Under the pieces are notes generated by a model. That model saw nothing but the letters and a program-made list of their open reading frames with translations, was not told the origin of the DNA and did not search any database. This document shows, piece after piece, positions 1-11,155 of a stretch of 64,000 nt of DNA. This DNA is from Callorhinus ursinus (taxonomy: Eukaryota > Chordata > Mammalia > Carnivora > Otariidae), in NCBI RefSeq assembly GCF_003265705.1, contig NW_020313157.1, positions 948,429 through 1,012,428 of the forward strand, in the 5' to 3' direction. The stretch's first letter is position 1; every line of letters starts with the position of its first letter. A program made the translations under genes and the position numbers.

Positions 1-114
1 AATATTGCAGGGATTTGTGAAGCAAGTTTAGCAATGTTTCTCCATGAAGTCACATAATATTTGTTTGTGTTTACATAATGAATAGTTTGAAATAATACCA
101 TCATGAGCCGAACC

Positions 115-171
115 TGTGCGCGCGCATGCGCGCGCGCACGCGCGCACACACAAACACACACACACACACAG
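115..171. repeat. (CG)n-(CA)n alternating purine-pyrimidine tract
   Basis: Near-unbroken purine/pyrimidine alternation: a CG-rich first half runs into a CA repeat. Such tracts are the classic substrate for left-handed Z-DNA under negative supercoiling. The CG half is unusual in a mammalian genome, where methylated CpG decays. The open frames crossing it are low-complexity artefacts. Confidence 0.9.
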
Positions 172-1759
172 ACTGTAATGTAAATCAGTTACATGAAATG
201 ATTCAATCAAAAGCATCGCTTGGAAGATGGTTTGCCATCGTCATGGGCACCAAAAACACAAGACAGTTGCAGCAACAGTCTGGAGAATGTTTAGAAAGAA
301 CACAAAATCTGCATTACCAACTATTTCCATGGGTCTCTGGATGTGAACAGGAAGGGGAGAGGGAAGAGGGTGTGATGGGGGAAACTGGGGAAAAGGAAGG
401 AGTTGCAGCTGGATATATAACGGGAAGCTTATATTTATAGTTTAGTTGCCTTAGAATTTAAAAAGAATATGCCTGGCTTTGTGTCTCAAAGTGGCAAGGA
501 GAGATAGCCACGCTCTTTGGGGTAAGCTCTATCAGCTCGTGCTGGCTTACCCCTTTTGAAGAATGCATTCAGTCCTTTAGTAACTGGAAATGTTCCCAAG
601 ATGTATATAATTTCATGGATGGGAGAACACCAATTTCACAGAACTTAAACGGCAAAACCATGTAGTGTTTAAAATTATGCAAAAACAGGCTGCGTCCCGG
701 GTACAAGGGAGGCCTGGGCATAGCGGTCCTTGGGTGTGCTCTCATCTATGTGCAACCGGACAGCACACAGGGCTTCCCGAAGCATCAACACAGTGAAGGG
801 GAAGGGACAGAGGTTCAGGAGAAGCCAGTGAGATTCTGCAAAGTTCCCATTTGGAAAGAAGTCTTCAGATTGCAATGAAAGGCCCCAGGCTACTACCTAG
901 CCTGGTTTGAGTCCTACCTGAGTGACAAGAACCTGGCTACTCAAGAGGCAGGTGTGGGGTGGGTGGAAAGCGGCCTGATTTACATTGGAGGAGTTGTTTC
1001 TTTCAATATTCTATCCCTTTCTTACATGGAGGAAGTGACAGGCCCCACTACTGTGGGGTTGCCTCGAGGTTTAAATGAAACCATGCAGATAAAGTGCACT
1101 GCCCAGTGATTGGCACATCATACATTTTCTAAGAATATTTTCATTAAGATGTAGCATCTTCTATTTTTCAAAAGCCAGAGAGAATCTATTTTTTTCCCAA
1201 GTTGGAATCCACCTAACTGTACAAAAAAAAAAAAAAAAAAGAAAGAATGAAACAACCAGGAAATATCCATGTCATAGAAAGAGGACATAAAGCCATTAAA
1301 CATGGTATTTGTAAGAAAATAGTATTTATTGAGGCAGAAGATGCATTTGTGATATAACGTAAACACAACAGTGCATGAACACTGTTTGTTAAAATTATAG
1401 GTAGTTAGGGGAAAACAAGATAAAAGATAGCACCAAACTGTGAAAATTGTTATTCCTGAGTGGTAAGGTACTCTCTTACACATTTCTCTATTTTTTAAAA
1501 TGTTCTGCAATGGGCATGTGCTACTTTTGCATAATTAACAAATGATGCCTGGGCTTGGTTTATTTTTAAAGTATTATTTTAAAAACCTGAATCTCTTCCT
1601 CTGTCAGTATCTAATTAAGATAATTTACTGCCGATGTAATGATCTCCTGTCTTTATTTTCTGATAGCTAATAAGGGTAGGAATAAAGGAATTGCACAGAA
1701 TACAAGAGAAGACAGCACATATTTATTTAGCATCCCTTTCTGTATATGGAGGCCAGCTG
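172..1759. other. Unassigned sequence, no gene seen
   Basis: I see no recognisable gene or well-preserved mobile element. It contains an A18 run at 1223-1240, which could be the tail of a very old retrotransposon. Open frames here do not resemble known proteins. Confidence 0.5.
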
Positions 1760-1965
1760 GGTAAAGGATGTGACAAGGAAGGGAGGCTCAAATCTCACCT
1801 GAAAGCTTTTAGTCATCATGTAACTGCAGGCAAGTTACCCAGTGTTTCTGGGACTCAGTTGTCCTCATCTGTAAAATGGTTCTAGTATCACCTGACACCT
1901 GGGTTCCCTTGAAGATTACTTTAAGTAATAACATAAAATGTATAAGACGGGTCTCGTATTTATAC
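1760..1965 (+). mobile_element. MIR SINE, plus orientation
   Basis: Matches the MIR core order: 'gcaagttac', then 'ctgggactcagtt', then 'cctcatctgtaaaatgg', followed by a degenerate tail. MIRs are ancient tRNA-derived SINEs shared by all mammals. Confidence 0.8.
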
Positions 1966-2685
1966 TGCGTACTGAAAACATAGCAGTCCCTTTCACATTA
2001 AGCTTTTCTCACTCAAAGGACAGGAAGCAACTAGAGGAAAAATCATGCTTTAAGGAATTTTTCTTTTCCTCCAGCCTTCCATGTTTCAATTACTTTGCTG
2101 ACCAGTTAACGGTAATTCATTACAGGGGGCTTAGCCATCATGTACAAATTTAAGCTGATCTTTAATTTCTTCCTCCAGGGCTCCAGATCAACTTCTAGGA
2201 CATTGATAAAGCAGCCCGCTTCTCATCACGACGCTGTCCCCTAATCTCACCCACAGAGTCAGCTGGCTTGCTTTTCAAGGACAGAGGGGATTGCAGCCCT
2301 AGAAGTAATTGATAGCTCCATGCCTCCTTCCACTGCAGCAATTTCTAAGATGGCACAAGCTGATGATGTTTGCAAGACTTAAGTTCAGGGGGTTTGCTGT
2401 GGCCAGCAATTGATTGCATCTTGATATTCCCTCTCCTCTGATACTTAAACTGGGGGAAAAGATGAAAACATCTGCCCTCAATGGCTGCTCAGGAAAATTA
2501 CAAAATCAAAACTGTATAAAAGCATACCTGTCTTGGCTTTTAGCTAATTAAAACGGTGGCCAGCAGCCGGGAGCTTTTTCTTTATTGTGCACTGCCATCT
2601 ACTGGTCACATCAGGCTCTGCACCAAGGACCCACAGGTTACATACATGGGACTACTAATGAACATACCCATATCGAGGTGTGTTT
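1966..2685. other. Unassigned sequence
   Basis: No gene or clear repeat recognised. The composition is ordinary, with no simple repeat of note. Confidence 0.5.
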
Positions 2686-2699
2686 AAAATCAGGTCTCA

Positions 2700-2880
2700 G
2701 GGTGCCTGGGTGGCTCAGATGGTTAAGCGTCTGCCTTCGGCTCAGGTCATGATCCCAGAGTCCTGGGATCGAGTCCCGCATCGGGATCCCTGCTCCTTGG
2801 GAGCCTGCTTCTCCCTCTGCCTCTCTCTCTCTCTCTCTGTCTCTCATGAATAAATAAATAAAAATCTTTAAAAAAAAAAT
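2700..2880 (+). mobile_element. Carnivore SINEC (CAN-SINE), full length
   Basis: Complete tRNA-Lys-derived carnivore SINE. The head 'ggtgcctgggtggctcag' contains the RNA polymerase III A-box region and 'gatcgagtcccgc' the B-box region. A CT repeat, 'aataaataaataaaaatctt' and an A tail follow. A 14-bp target duplication 'aaaatcaggtctca' flanks it at 2686-2699 and 2876-2889, so it is a relatively young insertion. Confidence 0.96.
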
Positions 2881-3104
2881 CAGGTCTCATAAAGTTGACT
2901 CATAAAAAATGCTAATAGCCCCCGCAAACCATAATGAAACTCAACTATTTTTCTATGCTTAAACATACAAGTGAAATGCCAACAAAAGTTTAAAGAGCCC
3001 ACCGTGAGCTAGTCATAACTGGGGGCCATTCATGATCTCCCCCACCATTGTGACAAGACTACACATCCTGTTGAAAAGACGGATGGAGATGGAGAAAAGC
3101 TATG

Positions 3105-3260
3105 AGCAGGCACCTACTACATGACAGAAGTTTTCACATATGTTACCTCATTTCACGCTTACGACAATTTCTTGTAAGGAAAGGGTGACTCCCATTTTAC
3201 TCAGGCTTCAAAGTTACAAAACCCATTAAGAGGCAACTTGCTGTTAGCTGGTGAAAAGAG
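3105..3260 (-). mobile_element. MIR SINE, minus orientation
   Basis: Shows the reverse MIR pattern: 'catatgttacctcatttcac', then 'cccattttac', then 'aaagttac...aagaggcaacttg'. It is diverged and lacks clear ends. Confidence 0.65.
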
Positions 3261-3436
3261 GACTTGCATCCCAGCGTGTCTGACTGTGAAGCTCAAATTC
3301 ACAGGATGGACAATGTCCAGCCTGCACCTCACCACCCCACACACCTGTCTGTACCTAGACCACAGCATGCAGACCTGGGAGCTTGTGGTCACCTTAGACC
3401 TGATGTGATCCACGTGGTCTGTGCAGTTTGCCTACT

Positions 3437-3533
3437 TACACACACACAGTATACACACATACATATATGTGTGTAAGTGTATCTATATGTGTGGGTGTAT
3501 CATATGTATATGTATGTGTATGTATATACCTAT
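3437..3533. repeat. Degenerate (CA)n/(TATG)n microsatellite
   Basis: A CA run changes into an interrupted TG/TATG run. Tandem open frames over it encode low-complexity THTYTH/CVCVC-type peptides and are not genes. Confidence 0.9.
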
Positions 3534-3544
3534 ATTTATCTTTG

Positions 3545-3730
3545 ATTTTACTAAACCATTTGAAAGTATTTTACCCCCAAATACCTCAGCATGCATGTCC
3601 TGATAGCCTCCTATATAGCCACAATTTTATTAGCACACTACAGAAACACACTTTAATTCAAAACTGGCATCTACTATTAATATCTACTGTCATATTTAAA
3701 TGCCTCAATGCTCATTTAGAGCCTTTCCAA
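3545..3730 (+). mobile_element. Old L1 (L1M) 3'-UTR fragment
   Basis: The phrase 'aaaccatttgaaagta...acccccaaatacctcagcatg...cctatatagccaca' follows the 3'-UTR of old mammalian L1M elements. A second fragment with the same opening lies at 4384-4460. A C10 run at 3794-3803 follows closely. Confidence 0.6.
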
Positions 3731-4106
3731 AAAATAACCTCACTGCACTGCATTCAGTCAGTAAGGCTTTTTTTTCTTTTAATTTAGAAAGGACCCCCCC
3801 CCCTTTTGCTTGTTTGTTCATTAACATTTTAAAGTAAGTCCTCTGGGTAAAGTCCAGTGAAAAACAATAAACTCTTTTGTCATTAAATAAATATCAAGCT
3901 AGGGTCTTCAGAATCACTTAGTCCCATTCCTAAAGACAGCTCCCCACTGACTGAGAGCTGCCACAACTCCTCACTGTCACTGTTTGGAGCAGAGATTCAG
4001 AGATGGGGCTTGTCAGCCACCCGGAGCCTGATGGGGCTTGCTGGCCTGGAACTCTTGGCTCTCATAGTTGTTTTGCTCTTTGTTCTTTTTTTTCCTTCTT
4101 TATTTT

Positions 4107-4292
4107 CTTTTTAAGATTTATTTATTTATTTGAGAGAGAGAGAGAGAAAACGAGCAGGGTAAGGGCAGAGGCAGAGGGACCAGCAGATTTCCCACTGAAT
4201 GGGGAGCCGACGTGGGACTCCATCCCAAGACCCTGAGATCATGACCTGAGCCGAAGGCAGACGCTTAACCAAATGAGCCACCCAGGTGCCCA
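4107..4292 (-). mobile_element. Carnivore SINEC, minus orientation
   Basis: Reads as tail-first: T/ATTT tract, GA repeat, then '...tgagccacccaggtgccc'. A 17-bp target duplication 'ttttccttctttatttt' is present at 4090-4106 and 4293-4309. The 77-codon frame over it is a shadow of the SINE. Confidence 0.95.
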
Positions 4293-4383
4293 TTTTCCTT
4301 CTTTATTTTTTCTTTCTTTTTCTAAATTGTAGCACATCCCCCCTTTTTTTTCTTTTCTCTTTTTGCCTTTATTTTACCTTTTT

Positions 4384-4460
4384 GTTAAACCATTTGAAAG
4401 TTGTAGAAATTTCACCCCTGAAATACTTTACCATGAATCTACTGCTAATGGAAACATTCT
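4384..4460 (+). mobile_element. Second L1M 3'-UTR fragment
   Basis: 'aaaccatttgaaagttgtagaaatttcacccctgaaatac' (split here as seen across 4387-4426) parallels the fragment at 3545-3730. The two may be one L1M later broken by other insertions or a local duplication. Confidence 0.5.
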
Positions 4461-4461
4461 C

Positions 4462-4703
4462 CCATTTCAGTGATTCTCAACCAGGGACAACTTTGTCCCC
4501 CAGGAGACACCTGGCAGCTTCTGGTGACATTTTCATCTGTCATGACTGGAGGTGGTAGGGAAGGAGGGGATGCTACTGGCATCCAGTGGGTGGAGGCCCA
4601 GGATGTGGTTAAGCATCCTACAGGGCCCAGGACGATCCCCACACAGAGAATTATCTGGTTCAAACGTAAGCAATTCCAAGATTGAAAAACCCTATTTCAA
4701 AAA
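4462..4703 (+). mobile_element. MER5A hAT-Charlie DNA transposon
   Basis: Starts 'cagtgattctcaaccaggg', continues 'ccccaggagacacctggca', 'gctactggcatccagtgggt', 'catcctacagggcccaggac' and ends 'gattgaaaaaccct', matching MER5A along nearly its whole length. It is a non-autonomous hAT element fossil with no coding capacity. Confidence 0.88.
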
Positions 4704-5394
4704 ACCACAAAATTATTATTAAATACATGAATGATAAATACATTAAAATATCATTATTATTAAGTATACTTCTAACTTTCCTTTTCTATGAAACACATTT
4801 TTCTGGTCTTCATAGCTCCACAAAAGGGGGCAATCAGCTGTAAAACCTGAGGAAGCAACAGCGATAGAAACAGAAGGGTGCCTCTAGTGGCCAGTGGGGG
4901 GACCTGCACCTGGCAGCTGAATTCTTCCAGCGCCTGCTTCAGTATCTGAGAACACAGGCGGAAAGCAAGAATTCTGCCGTGCTGTTGTTTGCTGTTTTTA
5001 TTGTTTGAATGACCCAAGTCCTTGTGCACAAGTGATACAATTTACATGCGAAAAAAAAAAAAACCGCACACTCAAGGCCCAGGAATTTCACTATTTCCCA
5101 CAAAGAACTTTAAAAGGATCCTAACATTCATTCTTTCAGGTAAAACAAACTGGGTCTGGAAAACAGGTGATAGCAAAGAGTTCTGAGTCACAGGAACTCT
5201 ATCTTTTAGACACAAGCTCCAAATTTAGGAGAAATACAAGTAAAATAAATTAAATAAATAAATAAGGTAAAAAAATTAAAAGATACTGTTATCAAAATTT
5301 GCTTTAAGGAGCTGGCTTTACTTTTTCCAAGCATCATCACAGTGAATGCCACAAGGGACTCAGTAAATGTTTACTGGATTGATCTTCTAAATAA
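4704..5394. other. Unassigned AT-rich sequence
   Basis: No gene seen. It contains an A13 run near 5051-5063 and an AAAT-rich patch near 5240-5280. An 85-codon minus frame at 4772-5029 resembles nothing known. Confidence 0.5.
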
Positions 5395-5560
5395 CTCACT
5401 TTATCTTCAGAACAACCTGGTTGAGTAGAAACACCAGCTATCTCCACCTTACATATGTGAGAACTGAGGTAAAAAGGCAGAGGTTATGTTTATGACACCT
5501 ATACTATCAGTTGAAAATTGAACATTTAATCCATTGAGCCAAGATTCTATCTGTTGGTAA
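5395..5560 (-). mobile_element. MIR SINE, minus orientation
   Basis: Pattern 'cagaacaacctggttgag...ctatctccaccttacatatgtgagaactgaggtaaaaaggcagagg' equals the reverse MIR core. Confidence 0.7.
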
Positions 5561-5868
5561 AACAACTTGATTGTGGGGGGGAGAGACGGGGGGGTATTAT
5601 GATTATGTGTGTGCTGTTCATTCCTTTGTTTTTGCTTTGAACTAGTAGGCTAAATTAACAATAAGTTATTTTAATTCTTTTCTCAACTGACTATATTATA
5701 GAGAGAGAAAAAATACTTGCATATGTCCCCCCACACCTTTGCAGACAAAACATTACAAATTGATCACAGAACTACTCTGCTAATCCTGGTTATACCTCCA
5801 AACCCTTCTCAACAGTTTGCCAGGCAAATTACTTGCTGATAAAGTTTTGCTACCAAGAGAGATAGCAA

Positions 5869-6289
5869 AGATTTTTTTTTTAAGTTATTTTCGAGAGAGA
5901 GAGAGAGAGAGAGAGAGAGAGCACGGGAAGGGTCAGAGGGAGGACAGAGAGAATCCTCCAGCAGACTCCCCACCGAGCAGGGAGGTCAGCTCTCCACTTG
6001 ATCCCAGGACCCTGAGATCATGACCTGAGCCTAAATCCAGAGTCAGCTACCTGGGGCACCTGGGTGGCTCAGTCGTTAAGCGTCTGCTTTCGGCGCAGGT
6101 CATGATCCCAGGGTCCTGGGATCGAGCCCCGCATCGGGCTCCCTGCTCGGCGGGAAGCCTGCTTCTCCCTCTCCCACTCCCCCTGCTTGTGTTCCCTCTC
6201 TCGCTGTGTCTCTCTCTGTCAAATAAATAAATAAAATCTTAAAAAAAAAAAAGTCAGCTACCTAACTGACTGAGCCATCCGGGCGCCCC
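5869..6289 (-). mobile_element. Carnivore SINEC interrupted by a second SINEC
   Basis: A minus-strand SINEC runs 5871-6052 and resumes at 6264-6289 ('aactgactgagccatccgggcgcccc'). Between the halves sits a plus-strand SINEC with its own target duplication. The outer copy is therefore the older one. It carries a (GA)n of about 29 bp at 5893-5921. Confidence 0.93.
6053..6251 (+). mobile_element. Carnivore SINEC nested in another SINEC
   Basis: Complete copy with the longer tail version ('ccccctgcttgtgttccctc', 'tctgtcaaataaataaataa'). The target duplication 'agtcagctacct' is at 6041-6052 and 6252-6263 and lies inside the older minus-strand SINEC. Confidence 0.95.
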
Positions 6290-6315
6290 AAGATTTTTTT
6301 TAAACCAAGATAGGA

Positions 6316-6512
6316 GGGCGCCTGGGTGGCTCAGATGGTTAAGCATCTGCCTTCGGCTCAGGTCATGATCCCAGGGTCCTGGGATCGAGTCCCGCATCGG
6401 GCTTCCTGCTCCTTGGGAGCCTGCTTCTCCCTCTGCTTCTCTCTCTCTCTCTCTCTCTCTTCCCCCCCTCTGTCTCTCATGAATAAATAAATAAAATCTT
6501 TAAAAAAAAAAA
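6316..6512 (+). mobile_element. Carnivore SINEC
   Basis: Full-length copy of the 'tctctcatgaataaataaat' tail subtype. A perfect 15-bp target duplication 'taaaccaagatagga' is at 6301-6315 and 6513-6527. Confidence 0.96.
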
Positions 6513-6527
6513 TAAACCAAGATAGGA

Positions 6528-6528
6528 T

Positions 6529-6560
<32 letters not shown>
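6528..6560. repeat. (CA)n microsatellite
   Basis: About 15 uninterrupted CA units directly after the SINE target duplication; likely polymorphic. Confidence 0.95.
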
Positions 6561-6562
<2 letters not shown>

Positions 6563-7034
6563 CTACTTCCTCTGAGACTGGATCAAAACCTGAAATTTCT
6601 ATACACTGTGTCAAAAGTTACTCCATCCCAATCATCACGTGGCTCTATGTGCATTTATACTGTGATCTTTCTATAACTACTGATTCAATTCTATGCTCAT
6701 CATGGTAGCTAGAACAGTGGGAAGCACTCCATTAATGTTTTGACCAGGAAGTCTGGAACATTGCAACATCTGTGGAATGGATAGTTTGCTGAGTTAGATG
6801 GCCACCTACCCATCCTTTCTGCCTCAGGAAGTTGAAACAAAGATTTAAACCATAACCACAGCACTCACTCTCACCAAACATGACCTCTACCACCCATCAA
6901 GTGCCAGCTTATCTCTGACATTGAAAATGCAGAATAAGAGGGTCTAGTCAAAACATTGTTGTTCTAGAACACAACCCAAGTCACCCTGGTCACTAGGTGG
7001 TCAGAAGAGAAGAAGCAAAGAGGTGAAGGATACC
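6561..7034. other. Unassigned, possible L2 tail
   Basis: No gene seen. Around 6700-6750 the words 'gaacagtgggaagcactccattaatg' recall the L2/MIR 3' tail, but the match is short. Confidence 0.4.
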
Positions 7035-7255
7035 AGTAATAATGATTCTACCACTTAGTGAGTATTTCCATACCAATCACTATCCTATTTCTTTTAATTA
7101 TCAACCTACATGATGGTTCTCCTGTGACCCCATTGTACAGATGAGGAAACTGAAGTTCACAGATGTGGTTTCACCTCCTCAGGACCACAGTGGTAGGAAG
7201 TAGCAAAACTGGGCTGAATTCCATTATAGTCAGGAATCTAAACTTTTAATCACCC
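7035..7255 (-). mobile_element. MIR SINE, minus orientation
   Basis: Clear reverse MIR: 'ccccattgtacagatgagga' then 'aaactgaagttcacagatg', 'aggaccacagtggtaggaag' and 'aactgggctgaattc'. Confidence 0.85.
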
Positions 7256-7745
7256 TGTCTTGTCTCTCAGGCAGATAAAAAATAAATACTGCTCCAATAA
7301 ACCCTAGGGGAACATGAAATAAATCTCAGAAAAAAATGAAAGAGCTCTGAGAAACTCTTAGAGTTGAAAGATGACATGAAAGAAAATAAATAGCCAGAAA
7401 GGATGGTTTTATGAAGAAAGTTCTAGTACTTGTTTAACGTCTCCCTGATGAGTTAACCATTAACAAACAACTTGAAAGCAGAAAGGAGAGGAAGAAGTTG
7501 TATACAAAAAGATTTCATTCTTTCCTTCCTCAAAGAACACATTGGGGTCCTTTTGGATGGTGTGGGTGGTTACTTTGAACTTGGATGAGCCCACACTTTG
7601 TGTAAGCATTTTAAGTTTTTGAGCAAAAGAGATACTTAAAATATGCTAGTCCCTTTCCAATCCATTTGTACTTGGCATAAAAAAATAATTAGGGCACCTC
7701 CTGGAAGGTATGGGGATAGCACTGTAAAATTTTCTCCATTGGTAG
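7256..7745. other. Unassigned sequence
   Basis: No gene or clear repeat. It leads up to the solo LTR, whose target duplication starts at 7740. Confidence 0.5.
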
Positions 7746-8278
7746 TGTGGCGGCCAAGGGCAGCCACCCCAAGACAGGCCACTGTGGCGTAATAATTATT
7801 TTGAGTTAAAAGCAATCAAGACCCAGCAGATTCAGGAACTGCTGTTTACCTCCCTCTACAACTGCCTAAAAGGAATTTAGATAAGAGAGCCTGCTCCAGG
7901 AAGAGAGCTATCACCACAGGTAACTACATTATGATAAGAACTAGGTATGGTAGACAGGAAAGAACCTAGCAAGGCCTGTTTGATCAGTCTTCTCTTTGTC
8001 CCATTGTTTCTGAATGGCCCAGGATATAATTGTTTACCAAACATTTACTCTTTTTCTTGATTCCTGAGGATTGCTTTCCATCCCTCTGAAGAACCAGACT
8101 CCTACCCCTCCTCCTTAGTTCAGAATGACATATATACCTCATTTTGCCTGACTTAGGAATTTCCATGTCTGTGTGGCTTCCCTGTACATATGTAATAAAT
8201 TTAATCTGTCTCATGTCAATTTGATTCTTAGTCCAACCAGAAGGACCCTTGAGGGGACAGGTTATTCTTGCTCCCCGA
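7746..8278 (+). mobile_element. Solo LTR, ERV1-like
   Basis: A 533-bp segment begins 'tgtggcggccaaggg' and ends near 'ctccccga'. The same six bases 'tggtag' flank it at 7740-7745 and 8279-8284, as expected of integrase-made duplications. Inside are a TATA-like 'catatata' near 8130, AATAAA at 8194-8199 and a U5-like end ('ttaatctgtctcatgtcaat'). No gag/pol/env sequence adjoins it, so it is a recombined solo LTR. The class (ERV1, gammaretrovirus-like) is inferred from style; the family is not named. A 108-codon minus frame across it is a shadow. Confidence 0.75.
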
Positions 8279-8284
8279 TGGTAG

Positions 8285-8865
8285 CAAAGGATTGCAAGTG
8301 CTATATCCACATGTCTCTCAGTGAATAGGAAACATCATTTGTAGAAATTGGCCAGAGCTAGGAAGGGAAACTGAGAGCAAGAAATGATGCAATGCAATGA
8401 TGTTTGAGACAAGCAGAGACAAACCTCCCTAATGTGTCACCAAGACAAGACGAATATTTCCCAGATGTCAGTTCATTCACATAAGTACTTCACTATTTTT
8501 TCCTCACCCATGGGGTCACCTTTACAGTTATTAGATTATTATTTTTTCTTTAAATTGGCTCTTATGCTTCAATAAAATTTAAAACACTGCTTTATGTCAC
8601 CACCACAATTGAAAACCAGTGTACTTTGCCATAAATAGATGGAAACTATCAGACTAAATGGGTTGAAAACACAGCAATGCTCCTCAATTGCTGAATTCCA
8701 GCTGGATATTTGACTGCCAAAAGTTCTCACTCTATTCAAAAAAAATTAGCAAGGGTTAGGAAAGAGGTGTTAGAGACATAATAGAAACACACAGAGATGT
8801 TCTCCTGACATTTGAAAGACTGAAATGAGTTTGAAAGGGAAATTATGTTCTTACTCTATGATTCA
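8285..8865. other. Unassigned AT-rich sequence
   Basis: No gene or well-preserved repeat recognised. Confidence 0.5.
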
Positions 8866-9356
8866 ATTACAGACAGTTTCCAACTTACAATGGTTTGACT
8901 TAACAAATTTTTAACTTTATGAGGGTGTGAAAACAATATGCATTCAGTAGAAACTGTATTTCAAATTTTGAATTCGATTTTTTTTCTAGACTAGCGATCT
9001 GTGATTTGATCTTCTCTTGGGAACCTGGGCAGTAGTAGGAGCCCTAGTTCCCAGTCAGCCCTGTGTGCATGAGGGTAAACAACCAGGACGCCGACAACCA
9101 TTTTTCACTTTCAGTACAGTATTCAATAAACTATATGAACTATTCAACATTTTATTATAAAATACACTTTGTCTTACAAGATTTTTCCCAATTGTAGGCT
9201 AATGTCAGTGTTCAGAGTATGTTTAAGGTAGCCTAGCTAATCTATGATGTTTGGTAGGTTAGGTGTATTCAATGCCTCTTTGACCTAGAATATTTTCAAC
9301 ATATGACGGGTTTCTTGGGATGTAACCCCACTATAAGTCAAGGAAGATCTGTATAT
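8866..9356. mobile_element. Tigger-like (Tc1/mariner) DNA transposon fossil
   Basis: Ends are imperfect inverted copies: 'acagacagtttccaacttac' at the left and '...ataagtcaaggaagatctgta' at the right, with TA next to each. The interior ('gcattcagtagaaactgtat', 'cagtcagccctgtgtgcatg', 'agggtaaacaacc') follows a common mammalian non-autonomous element. Assignment to Tigger is tentative. Confidence 0.6.
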
Positions 9357-9890
9357 TACATGACAAATCCATACACCACCCAGAATGACTTCATCTGGGA
9401 ATGCGGGATGCATGGGACACTTGGAAACACTGTATAAACCACTGATCCATCAAACTTCCTTGATAAACTACAGAACAAGCCTTATCAAATATTCATAGTC
9501 AGAGATTAAGTTTGCAAGCTTAAAGTGGGGGAGATGTTGGCACTTCCTTGAAATCAATTCACTAGAGCCTCTATTAAGAGATCCATGGGGACTAAAGGAG
9601 TCCCTACATCAGTTCAGCTTACATTTTGTCTTAGAAGTGTTTCCCCAAAGCACATTATTAGGGGGAAATCAAGTATACAACCAGTTCTCAAAAGAAAATT
9701 CTCTTGTTATTGGAAAATCTCTAAAGAGATCTCTCAGATCCTTGGTTTCTCTTTCAAAGGACAAAACTTGATTGCTGCCCAATATAAAAGTCACACTGAG
9801 CACCTGAGATGAGACCAGTCCGAATTGAGATGTGAAATGCACACTAGATACTGAAGACATAATACAAAAAAAAGATATAAAATATCTCAT
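9357..9890. other. Unassigned sequence
   Basis: No gene seen. Overlapping 75- and 80-codon frames on opposite strands at 9585-9911 are not recognisable proteins. Confidence 0.5.
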
Positions 9891-9906
9891 AAATAATTTT
9901 ATATTG

Positions 9907-10084
9907 GGCACCTGGGTGGCTCAGATGGTTAAGCGTCTGCCTTTGGCTCAGGTCATGATCCCAGGGTCGTGGGATCGAGTCCCGCATCGGGCTCCCTGCT
10001 CCTTGGGAGCCTGCTTCTCCCTCTGCTTCTCTCTCTCTCTCTCTCTGTCTGTCTCTCATGAATAAATAAATAAACTCTTTAAAA
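9907..10084 (+). mobile_element. Carnivore SINEC
   Basis: Full-length copy with a perfect 16-bp target duplication 'aaataattttatattg' at 9891-9906 and 10085-10100. Open frames on both strands here are SINE shadows. Confidence 0.96.
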
Positions 10085-10100
10085 AAATAATTTTATATTG

Positions 10101-10955
10101 ACTACATGTTGAAATGATAATATGGTATATAGGTTAAATAAACTACATTATTAAAATTAATTTCATCTCTTCTTTTTTACCTTTTTATTGTGGCTACTAG
10201 AAAAATGTTAGCATGACATACGTGACTTGCATTCTCTTTCTACTGGGTTAGTGCAGGATTAGATACTCACTATGGTGCCTTACTGATGAATCAGTCTAGA
10301 CACATACAGAAATTATTCCCTAAAATCACAACAGACTATAAAAATAGGCCCTTTAATTTTATGAGGTAAAAGTCGCTGGTAGATATTTAAAAAGCTTTAC
10401 CATCTCTGTTCACTCTTCCTCTATATTAATAACCTTTATAATGATGTCAGAAGATAAATAGCTCGCTGTCTTTAAAGTTAGAAAAGAAGGGGAAAAAATT
10501 TCATGGCTCTTATGTCTGTGGATAAAGTGATCCAACTTTGGAACAGTCCAAACTTGTTCCCTAATCAAAGATATACTTTTAATGAGATTTTATCTTTGAT
10601 TGAAAATGTAAGGCTCTAATGAACCACCGGGTCATTACTCTGCTTCCAGGCTTAATTTTTATTTAATTCTAGCTCCCTGGTGTTTTTCAGATGGGGCTCT
10701 TAATTTATGCAGGATGTTTAAAACTTTCTTTTTTGGATCGTTTGATGTAGGTAGCCTTTTGGGGCAAAAAGTCCTTTTTGAACTTAAAGTAACAAAGACA
10801 TCTAGTCTCCACAGGAACAGGTTATACACATCTATGTCTTGATATGTATTTGTATTTATACAGGTAACCAAATGTTACAACAGGGCCTTAAGTACTGTCA
10901 AGGGTGCTGGCAACCCTTAATTTTGTAGCAGCTGGGAACAGATGAAAAATGGTCT
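10101..10955. other. Unassigned AT-rich sequence
   Basis: No gene or clear repeat recognised over about 850 bp. Confidence 0.5.
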
Positions 10956-11155
10956 TTGGGCTTAGGTGAACCTCAGTTCTAATTGTAGCCCTGTCACCCA
11001 ACTCACTGTGTGAGCTTGGGACATTCATTTCATATTTCTGGAATTCCCTTTCATCATCTGGAAAAAAAAGAGTGTCTAAATTTTTAGTTGGGCATGCAGA
11101 TTAACTGAATCGTGTTTATAAAGCAGTTAGCAAATGCTCTTGGAGGTAGAAAATA
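10956..11155 (+). mobile_element. MIR SINE, plus orientation
   Basis: 'cctcagttctaattgtagccctgtcac', 'actgtgtgagcttggga' and 'tcatcatctgg' are in MIR order and spacing. Confidence 0.75.

Noticed and set aside
126..440. 104-codon frame through the CA repeat
   Set aside because: Its start is low-complexity Thr/His from the microsatellite; rest has no motif.
1118..1510. 130-codon minus frame
   Set aside because: Passes through a poly-A/T run giving poly-Phe; no motif.
2638..2847. MRDRERE-type frames here and at 9844-10059
   Set aside because: Antisense SINEC CT tracts; identical peptides recur wherever this SINE sits.
6358..6558. Cys/Val-rich frame
   Set aside because: Antisense reading of a SINEC and a CA repeat.
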